From the NCBI GenBank assembly GCA_030425485.1, contig JAUIAM010000028.1, positions 1 through 46,099 on the forward strand: 46,099 bases of DNA. The letters are read 5' to 3'. Of this stretch, positions 40,384-46,099 are shown one piece after another; positions within the stretch are counted from its first letter, which is position 1; every line of letters starts with the position of its first letter. The notes under the pieces are model-generated. The model saw only the letters and a list, made by a program, of their open reading frames with translations. It searched no databases and had not been told where the DNA came from. The DNA comes from Verrucomicrobiia bacterium (GTDB taxonomy: Bacteria > Verrucomicrobiota > Verrucomicrobiia > Opitutales > Cerasicoccaceae). The position numbers and the translations under genes are program-made.

Positions 40384-41382
40384 ATGCTGAAAAATTTAAA
40401 AGGTTTCTGGTTCGTCTACGGGCTGTTCGGAGCGATTGGTCTGGCCTGGCTGCTGCCGGGGTGGGGTGCGCCGGGGGGCTGGTTGCAGGCCTCGTTTACG
40501 ACCAAGCTTGGCGTCTTTGTCATCTTCTTCCTCCAGGGGCTGAGCCTGCCCACAGAGGACCTGGCCCGCGGGCTAAAGCTCTGGCGGCTGCACTGCTTCA
40601 TCCAGACCTTTATTTTTCTGGGTGGGCCGCTGGTAGCCGCGCTCTTGAGCTGGCCCCTGCGCGAAAGCATGGGCGAGGTGCTTTGGCTGGGCTTGATGTT
40701 TCTTGCCGTGTTGCCGTGTACGATTTCGACCTCGGTCGTGTTTTCGACGCAGGCCGGTGGCAATGTCGCTGCGGCGCTCTTTAACACCTCGCTGGCCAAC
40801 GTGGCCGGGATCTTCATCGTGCCCACAGTCATGGTCTGGCTGGCCAGCGCGGAAGGTGGAGACATCCCGCTGCTCCCGCTGCTGGGCAAAGTCCTGATGC
40901 TGCTCTTTCTGCCGCTGGTACTGGGGCAGTTGGCTCGCTTTCTAATCGCTCCACTGCGCATCTGGGCCTTTGCCAACCGCAAACGCTTCAGCACGGTCAA
41001 CAGTTCAATCGTTCTGTTTATCGTCTATTGTTCGTTCTGCGGTTCGTTCCAGAGTCGGTTCTGGGTCGATGTGCCCGTGCCTGCGATGCTGTGGGCCGTG
41101 GTGGTAACGCTGGTGCTGCTCCTTGTCCTGCGCGGCTTGCTTTACGCGATGCTGCGCACGGCAAAGGTTAGTTACGCCGAGGCGGCCACGGCTTTTTTCT
41201 GTGGAGGACAGAAAACCCTGGCCGCCGGGGTGCCGTTGGCGCAGGGGATTTTTGCCGCCGGGGGCTATGACCTCGGGGTTATCCTCCTGCCGTTGATGTG
41301 CTACGCGCCCTTGCAGTTTACCCTCGATGGTGTCATCGTAGGGCTCTTGCAACAAAAGCATGCGGCTTCGACCACAGGCTGA
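40384..41382 (+). CDS. SBF-like (bile acid:sodium symporter fold) transporter
   Basis: A 332-aa inner-membrane protein with about ten hydrophobic segments. The sequence LPCTISTSVVFSTQAGGNVAAALFNTSLANVAGIFIVP near 110-147 is the hallmark of the SBF-like group (YfeH type), as is FFCGGQKTLAAGVPLAQGIF near 275-294, where polar residues in broken helices bind the ion. Members use a sodium gradient to import organic anions. The bacterial substrates are mostly unknown. Start: the ATG at 40384 lies eight bases past the repeat element. Confidence 0.87.
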   Translation: MLKNLKGFWFVYGLFGAIGLAWLLPGWGAPGGWLQASFTTKLGVFVIFFLQGLSLPTEDLARGLKLWRLHCFIQTFIFLGGPLVAALLSWPLRESMGEVLWLGLMFLAVLPCTISTSVVFSTQAGGNVAAALFNTSLANVAGIFIVPTVMVWLASAEGGDIPLLPLLGKVLMLLFLPLVLGQLARFLIAPLRIWAFANRKRFSTVNSSIVLFIVYCSFCGSFQSRFWVDVPVPAMLWAVVVTLVLLLVLRGLLYAMLRTAKVSYAEAATAFFCGGQKTLAAGVPLAQGIFAAGGYDLGVILLPLMCYAPLQFTLDGVIVGLLQQKHAASTTG

Positions 41383-41419
41383 ACTGTCAGGTTGTCGCTA
41401 AGTTCACGACAGATTCACC

Positions 41420-42046
41420 ATGAAGTTATTTCTCACCATTACCGGACTGGCGGCTTTGGCCGTAGCTCTGGGCTTATACCTGACCGCTCCCGACGAACCC
41501 ACACTCTCCCGCGATATGGAAAAATTACCCGATAATACCGAGATCGCCGTTTTTGGCGGTGGCTGCTTCTGGTGCACGGAGGCTGTCTACGAGCGCATTG
41601 ACGGCGTGTTGCGTGTCGAGTCCGGCTACATGGGCGGCACGGCTGAGGAGGCGAACTACGACGCGGTCAGCACGGGCAAAACCGGGCACGCCGAGGTGAT
41701 TAAGGTCAGCTACGACCCCGAACAGGTCAGCTACGAGGAGTTGGTCAACCTGCACTTTATCTCGCACGATCCGACGACCCTGAACCGACAGGGCGCAGAT
41801 GAGGGGCCACAGTACCGCTCAGTCATCTTCACCTTTGGCGATGCCCAGCGCGAAACCGCTGAGCGTGTGCTGGCCGAGGTTGATGCCTCCGAGCAGTTCG
41901 CGGACCCGATCGTGACACAGGTGGTGCCCGCGATGGAGTACTACCCGGCTGAGGACTACCACCAGGATTTTTACTCCAACAACACCAGCTACGGCTACTG
42001 CCGCGTGGTGATTACCCCCAAGCTGAAAAAACTCGGTCTGGAGTAG
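41420..42046 (+). CDS. msrA: Peptide methionine-(S)-sulfoxide reductase MsrA, exported
   Basis: A 208-aa enzyme that repairs oxidised methionine in proteins. The active-site GGGCFWCTEAVYERI is near residues 46-60 (catalytic Cys near 49). The binding loops YMGGTAEEANYDAVSTGKTGHAE and HDPTTLNRQGADEGPQYRS follow, and a possible resolving Cys is in SYGYCRVVI near the end. Residues 4-22 are a hydrophobic segment (FLTITGLAALAVALGLYLTA), absent from cytosolic MsrA, so the enzyme is secreted or anchored and repairs envelope proteins. No msrB is adjacent. Confidence 0.94.
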   Translation: MKLFLTITGLAALAVALGLYLTAPDEPTLSRDMEKLPDNTEIAVFGGGCFWCTEAVYERIDGVLRVESGYMGGTAEEANYDAVSTGKTGHAEVIKVSYDPEQVSYEELVNLHFISHDPTTLNRQGADEGPQYRSVIFTFGDAQRETAERVLAEVDASEQFADPIVTQVVPAMEYYPAEDYHQDFYSNNTSYGYCRVVITPKLKKLGLE

Positions 42047-42088
42047 GGTGGCGGCATGGCCGACCGTGATTGCGCCTTCCACCCACGC

Positions 42089-42116
42089 TTGACCCGGATG
42101 AAATATAATGTATGTT
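42089..42116 (+). promoter_or_regulatory. Predicted promoter of the barrel-YfiR-kinase operon
   Basis: TTGACC (42089-42094), a 16-base spacer and TATGTT (42111-42116). A perfect TATAAT also lies at 42104-42109 but has no -35 at proper spacing. Initiation near 42123 would leave the ATG at 42136 as the first usable start. Confidence 0.4.
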
Positions 42117-42138
42117 CATGGGAACTTCGTTTCCCATG
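42117..42138 (+). promoter_or_regulatory. 8-bp inverted repeat over the operon's first start codon
   Basis: CATGGGAA (42117-42124) and TTCCCATG (42131-42138) are exact reverse complements around CTTCGT. The right arm contains the likely start codon at 42136. It could be an operator or, in RNA, a hairpin that hides the start. Confidence 0.45.
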
Positions 42139-43272
42139 GGTATCTTATTGCGCAACGCTACGGTGGGTTTCGTGCTTTGCACGGCCTCGAACCTGTTTGC
42201 GCAGACGCCTCCCGGGGACTTGGCCAGCATGTCGCTGCAGGACTTGCTTGAGGTCAAAATCGTGCGCCAGCAGACGACCGAGCGCGGGGCGGGGCAGGAT
42301 ACCGCGGGCGAGCCTTACTTCGCTGAACTCGGCGAAGCCAACAGCTTTCATTTAAACATCAGCTATATCTATGTAAGATTCGATGGCTATCTCAACGGTG
42401 ACCAGTCGCTGAGTCCGCAGCAGGTGCTTTGGCAGACCTTTCCCGTGCCGCCCCGGCCACCGGATACCTACCCGATCGTGCCTACGGTGATCGAGCAACA
42501 GGCGGTCACCTTTGACATCACCTACGACCTTACCGAAGAGCTCAGTTTCAGCCTCCAGTTTCCCTACATCTACCAATCGACGGAGCACATCAGCGCGGTG
42601 CCGGGCTTCTCGGACTTCACCATCAGCAGCGAGGGCTTGGGCGATATTTCGGCTGGCGTATCCTGGCAGGCCTGGTCAAACGAGGGCAATACCTTGCTGC
42701 TTGGGGCAGACATCAGCTTCCCCACGGGTGCGATCAACGAGCAGGGGCGTACGCCTCGCAGTGCAACGATGGATAGCCAGCTTCCCTATACCATGCAGTT
42801 GGGTTCGGGCACCTTTGATTACACCCCCGCCATCGCCTACGTCGGCTGGTCGGAGCAGTGGATGTGGGGTGTGGGGGCAGAGGCTACGCTGCGTACGGGC
42901 CGCAACTACCGGGGCTACCGGCTGGGCAATGTTTACGAGGTCAACGCCTGGGTGCGCTTCATCGAGTCAGAATGGATTCAGCCGTCCTTTCGCCTGAGTA
43001 CGCAATTTTGGGATAAGATACTTGGTGACGATTCAGCCTTGCTAATCACGGGCCTCCCCAATAACCCATACCCTGCGCCTGTTACCGACCCGAATGCTTT
43101 CGGTGGTACGAAGATGCTGGCTTTGCCCGGAATCCGCCTGAGTTACCCCGAGGGCGTGTGGCGAGGGCAGTTCCTCGAAATCGAGGGCGGTGTGCCGGTT
43201 TACCAGTACTTAAACGGGCCTCAGCCCAAGGAAGACTGGCGCATTTCTGTTAGCCTATCACTGAATTTTTAG
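42136..43272 (+). CDS. Outer-membrane beta-barrel protein, first gene of a YfiR-type signalling operon
   Basis: A 378-aa exported protein with a signal peptide (MGILLRNATVGFVLCTASNLFA). The mature N-terminus DLASMSLQDLLEVKIV resembles the short segment that precedes the plug in many TonB-dependent receptors. No plug domain follows. From about residue 60 on the sequence is alternating beta strands rich in aromatic residues (FHLNISYIYVRFDGYL, FDITYDLTEELSFSLQFPYIY, WRISVSLSLNF), ending in Phe as barrel proteins do. It recalls the outer-membrane transporter family near phenol or MetA-pathway genes. The next gene starts 12 bp after the stop. I prefer the ATG at 42136, where the signal peptide begins. 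42112 and 42118 are alternatives. Confidence 0.72.
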   Translation: MGILLRNATVGFVLCTASNLFAQTPPGDLASMSLQDLLEVKIVRQQTTERGAGQDTAGEPYFAELGEANSFHLNISYIYVRFDGYLNGDQSLSPQQVLWQTFPVPPRPPDTYPIVPTVIEQQAVTFDITYDLTEELSFSLQFPYIYQSTEHISAVPGFSDFTISSEGLGDISAGVSWQAWSNEGNTLLLGADISFPTGAINEQGRTPRSATMDSQLPYTMQLGSGTFDYTPAIAYVGWSEQWMWGVGAEATLRTGRNYRGYRLGNVYEVNAWVRFIESEWIQPSFRLSTQFWDKILGDDSALLITGLPNNPYPAPVTDPNAFGGTKMLALPGIRLSYPEGVWRGQFLEIEGGVPVYQYLNGPQPKEDWRISVSLSLNF

Positions 43273-43284
43273 ACATCTCACTTC

Positions 43285-43890
43285 ATGTTTTTAAGGGCAA
43301 AAACCATCCGGTTTTGGCGCATAATACCCATGTGCCTGTGTCTGGTTGTGCCCGTTGTGCTGTCCCCCTCAGTGGCCCAGGCCAATGCCAGTAAACCCAG
43401 CCAGTTGGAGGAATTTCAGGCTAAGGCGCTGCTCATCTACAACATCGCCAAGTTCGTCCTCTGGCCAGAGGACGCCTATCAGGAGCAGATGAACGATTTC
43501 GTCATCGACATCGTGGGGGGCAATCCCTTTGGCGGTGCCTTTTACTTCATTCATGACAAGACGATTCAGGGGCGCATGGTGCAGGTCTTTAGCGAACTGA
43601 ACCTGGATGACAGTCCACCCTGCCAGGTGCTCTATACCGACTCGATCAACCCGAGCGAATTCGCCCGACAACTGCCCCTGCTGCAAAAGGAGCACGTCCT
43701 CACCATCACCAGTAACCCCAGCTTGTTCAAGGCCGGCGCAACCGTCCTGCTCAGCGTGGAGGAGGATCGCCTGACTTTTCGGGTGAACCTGGAGGCCGCC
43801 CGGGCCGCAGATTTGGAAATCAGCGGTAATTTGCTTCGCCATGCCGAAGAGGTCATCCTGGCGGAGCACGACGGAGGGCACTGGCCATGA
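43285..43890 (+). CDS. YfiR-family (DUF4154) periplasmic regulator
   Basis: A 201-aa secreted protein with a signal peptide ending near SPSVAQA (residue 33). The mature part shows the YfiR pattern: [24 protein letters not shown] near 42-65, [54 protein letters not shown] and [28 protein letters not shown]. In Pseudomonas, YfiR is a periplasmic inhibitor of the diguanylate cyclase YfiN and is itself released by the outer-membrane protein YfiB. Its TGA overlaps the next start (ATGA), so it is coupled to the kinase. YfiR is regulated by disulfides in Pseudomonas. Here only one Cys remains in the mature domain. Confidence 0.85.
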   Translation: MFLRAKTIRFWRIIPMCLCLVVPVVLSPSVAQANASKPSQLEEFQAKALLIYNIAKFVLWPEDAYQEQMNDFVIDIVGGNPFGGAFYFIHDKTIQGRMVQVFSELNLDDSPPCQVLYTDSINPSEFARQLPLLQKEHVLTITSNPSLFKAGATVLLSVEEDRLTFRVNLEAARAADLEISGNLLRHAEEVILAEHDGGHWP

Positions 43891-45989
43891 TTCGCATGCG
43901 AAACCGTCCGCTGCGCTCAAAGCTGACCCTGATTATCAGCATCACCTCGCTGTTGGCTGTCACGCTGTCCACTATTGCGATTGCCATCTTTCAGGTGATT
44001 CAGACCACCGAGCGCGTGGAGCACGAGATCGAGACCACCGCACAGGTGCTTTCGGCCAATATCGCAGCTTCGGTCTACTTTTCATCCCCCAGCGAGGCCG
44101 AAGCCACGCTACGCACCCTGCGCTTCAAGGACATCGTGACCGATGCCGGTCTCTTCGATGACAACGGCGCTCTCATCGCTGCCTACCACAAGGGTGGGGA
44201 GTCGCAGGTCGTTACCAACAGGCCCTGGCCAGAGGTTGGCACCTGCGACTTGTTTACCAACTGCCTCGTGGTGGATAATCTGGTGGAGTACGACGGGGAA
44301 ATCATTGGCCGAGTCATGGTCGTCAGCAGTTTGTCGCCCGTTTGGCAGACTCTGGTCCGCACGGCTCTATCCGGGCTTATCGTAGTGTTTGTATGTACCT
44401 TTGTCGCGGTGCAGCTCTCACGCGGTTCGCTGCGCCGGGTGGCCGAGCCGATCGAAGAGCTCGTCCGTGTTTCCTCGGACGTGGCCGATACGCAGGATTA
44501 CAAGTTGCGGGCGCGTAAAACCACCGATGACGAGCTGGGGCGTTTGACCGATGCGTTTAACGATATGCTCGACCATATCTACCGCTCGGACTCCGAACTC
44601 CGGGCGGCGACCCAGACCCTGCGCATGAACCTCCAGCACCTCAACGAGGAGCAGGCCGAGCGCACCAAGGCCCAGCAACGCGAAAAGGCCCTTCAGCAGC
44701 GCCTCGTCGATGCCCAGCGGCAGGAAGCCGAGCGCTTGCGCGAGGCCAAGGAGCTGGCTGAGTCTGCCAACCGCGCGAAGTCGGAGTTTCTCGCCTCCAT
44801 GAGCCATGAGATTCGCACGCCGATGAACGGCGTCATCGGCTTCACTTCGCTCTTGCGCGATACGGAGTTGAGTGAGGAGCAGCGCGACATGCTCGAAGTC
44901 ATCCACTCCAGCGGCAAAACCCTGCTCAAGCTGCTTAACGACATCCTGGACTTTTCCAAAATTGAGTCGGGCAAGCTGGAAATTCAGAAGCAGGCTTTTG
45001 TCCTGAAGGACGTCCTGAAGGAGGTCAGCGCCATTTACCAAAATGAGGCACGTGAGAAGGGCTTGGCCTACGAGATGTCCATCGACCCGGATGTGCCGGA
45101 AACCGTGGAGACAGACCCCTCACGCCTGCGCCAGATACTCTTCAACATCCTCGGCAACGCTATCAAGTTTACCACCAGCGGAAGTGTGTCCCTGCGGGCA
45201 TCTTTTGTAAATAAGGACAATGGCATCAACAGCCAGATCCGACGCTTTGGGGAATGCCAGCTCGTCTTCCAGATCACCGATACAGGTATCGGGATCGCGA
45301 CCAAGGACATGGACAAGCTCTTCAGCCATTTCAGCCAGGTGGATTCCTCGCCTACACGCCGGTTCGAAGGGGCAGGGCTCGGGCTATCCATTTCCCGCCG
45401 TCTGTGCCAGATGCTCGGCGGAGACATTCAGGTCGAGAGTGAGTCGGGCAAGGGTTCGACTTTTCGCGTGCGTATCGCCGCCCGCTACCTCTTTGCTAAT
45501 GCCGATCATGACGCCGGGGAACTGCTGGTAGACCAACTCGATGAAGAGATCGAGGAAGCACAACCCTTTCCCATGAACATCCTCGTGGTGGAGGATAGTG
45601 AGCTCAGCTCGCGCTTGCTGACGGCCTTGCTCGGACGCATCGGCTACAGCTCGACCCTCGTCCGCAACGGCCTGAGCTGCATCGAGGCCGTGCGGCAGGA
45701 CGCCTACGACATCATTATGCTCGACCTTAACATGCCCGGTCTGGACGGTATCGAAGTCACCAGGCGTATTCGGGCAATGGAGGCTGAACGGGGGCTTGGG
45801 CGAGGTGGCAGTCCGCTCTACATTGTGGCTGTTTCAGCCTCAGCCATGAGCGAGACCCGTAAGGAGTGTCTGGCCGCGGGCATGAATGCCTTCCTGGCCA
45901 AACCCGTGACGCTCGATACCATTCGCAAGTCGCTCCACCTCGCCTCACGCTACGTTGAGCATCAGGCCGGCGTTCGTCGCAAGTCCTAG
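43887..45989 (+). CDS. CHASE8-like sensor hybrid histidine kinase of the YfiR operon
   Basis: A 700-aa membrane kinase. TM1 lies at about 12-38. The periplasmic part (40-150) resembles CHASE8, the sensor of Yfi[39 protein letters not shown], then [14 protein letters not shown]. It carries two cysteines, C120 and C126, that could form a disulfide. TM2 is at about 155-177, followed by HAMP (178-232), a coiled coil to about 295, H-box [13 protein letters not shown] (His near 308), ATPase ([26 protein letters not shown]) and a C-terminal receiver (about 565-690) with [19 protein letters not shown] (Asp near 613) and LAKPV. There is no HPt. In the Pseudomonas circuit a GGDEF domain occupies the output position. 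Here it is a phosphorelay. Confidence 0.88.
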   Translation: MIRMRNRPLRSKLTLIISITSLLAVTLSTIAIAIFQVIQTTERVEHEIETTAQVLSANIAASVYFSSPSEAEATLRTLRFKDIVTDAGLFDDNGALIAAYHKGGESQVVTNRPWPEVGTCDLFTNCLVVDNLVEYDGEIIGRVMVVSSLSPVWQTLVRTALSGLIVVFVCTFVAVQLSRGSLRRVAEPIEELVRVSSDVADTQDYKLRARKTTDDELGRLTDAFNDMLDHIYRSDSELRAATQTLRMNLQHLNEEQAERTKAQQREKALQQRLVDAQRQEAERLREAKELAESANRAKSEFLASMSHEIRTPMNGVIGFTSLLRDTELSEEQRDMLEVIHSSGKTLLKLLNDILDFSKIESGKLEIQKQAFVLKDVLKEVSAIYQNEAREKGLAYEMSIDPDVPETVETDPSRLRQILFNILGNAIKFTTSGSVSLRASFVNKDNGINSQIRRFGECQLVFQITDTGIGIATKDMDKLFSHFSQVDSSPTRRFEGAGLGLSISRRLCQMLGGDIQVESESGKGSTFRVRIAARYLFANADHDAGELLVDQLDEEIEEAQPFPMNILVVEDSELSSRLLTALLGRIGYSSTLVRNGLSCIEAVRQDAYDIIMLDLNMPGLDGIEVTRRIRAMEAERGLGRGGSPLYIVAVSASAMSETRKECLAAGMNAFLAKPVTLDTIRKSLHLASRYVEHQAGVRRKS

Positions 45990-46099
45990 GCTGTGTCTTC
46001 AAATTAAGAAACGAGGGAAAAAGAGGTAATTTTGAGGATTTTTTCGGCTTTCGAAGTGGTGTGAATCCAGATTCATGAACTGAGAAAACGGAAAAAGAC
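45990..46099. other. Window end, no gene seen
   Basis: The 110 bases after the kinase stop are AT-richer and hold no convincing frame. The stretch GCTGTGTCTTCAAATTAAGA, just after the stop, vaguely recalls insertion-sequence ends, but no transposase is visible before the edge. Confidence 0.3.

Noticed and set aside
45990-46099. Possible insertion-sequence end (GCTGTGTCTTCAAATT) at the window edge
   Set aside because: Only one end-like string, no transposase and no matching partner are visible, so I do not call a mobile element.

Overview
The window is a GC-rich, gene-dense chromosomal segment of a Gram-negative bacterium, most likely a member of the Verrucomicrobiota (Opitutae / Puniceicoccales-like). 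The placement is inferred from a protein with a PEP-CTERM-like tail, a dockerin-like secreted protein with the 'VTRAGYIYW' region seen in that phylum, lack of clear Shine-Dalgarno sequences before many genes, periodic intergenic repeats, and the overall mix of enzymes. No rRNA, tRNA, CRISPR array, transposase or phage gene was seen. I read it as chromosome core with small accessory patches.

Layout. 1-5.1 kb: 5' end of metH (minus), a TPR protein overlapping rsmG, and an MsbA-type ABC exporter. 5.1-8.8 kb: gamma-carbonic anhydrase, an M14-type deacylase/peptidase, an unrecognised 460-aa membrane-anchored protein and a SYLF protein. 8.9-14.1 kb: gltX, a ChaA-like antiporter, a secreted PAP2 phosphatase and glnS. 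14.1-19.3 kb: a small Cys-rich protein, an unknown protein plus a Fur-family regulator, a cyclic-nucleotide-domain histidine kinase, a CCA-adding-type nucleotidyltransferase and cysH. 19.3-21.6 kb: a hairpin-rich island, galE and the PEP-CTERM-like protein. 21.7-24.6 kb: a ketosynthase, acyl carrier protein and CrtI-like oxidoreductase set. 24.7-28.5 kb: a 37-aa membrane microprotein candidate, a large hybrid histidine kinase, clpS and a DUF2017-like partner. 28.6-32.7 kb: divergent gcvP and gcvT. 32.8-36.2 kb: a small membrane-anchored protein enclosed by inverted repeats, a sugar-phosphate nucleotidyltransferase, a dockerin-like secreted protein and a TSUP permease. 36.2-41.4 kb: a two-gene phosphotransacetylase, murJ and an SBF-like transporter. 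41.4-46.1 kb: msrA, then an operon of outer-membrane barrel, YfiR-family protein and CHASE8-like hybrid histidine kinase.

The strongest candidates for something new are: (1) the barrel-YfiR-hybrid kinase operon, which looks like the YfiBNR envelope-stress circuit with the diguanylate cyclase output replaced by a phosphorelay kinase; (2) the ketosynthase-ACP-CrtI-like set, which resembles the gene combination proposed for unusual lipids such as ladderanes; (3) a phosphotransacetylase whose catalytic and BioD/DRTGG parts are separate genes in the reverse order to the fused enzyme; and (4) a dispersed family of roughly 9-nt-period repeats that often occur as inverted pairs, one pair enclosing a gene and lying exactly between two stop codons. 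Several intergenic regions also hold short perfect hairpins with three-base loops, most strikingly a 230-bp island around a 45-nt near-perfect palindrome.

All functional calls rest on reading motifs by eye. No database search was possible.
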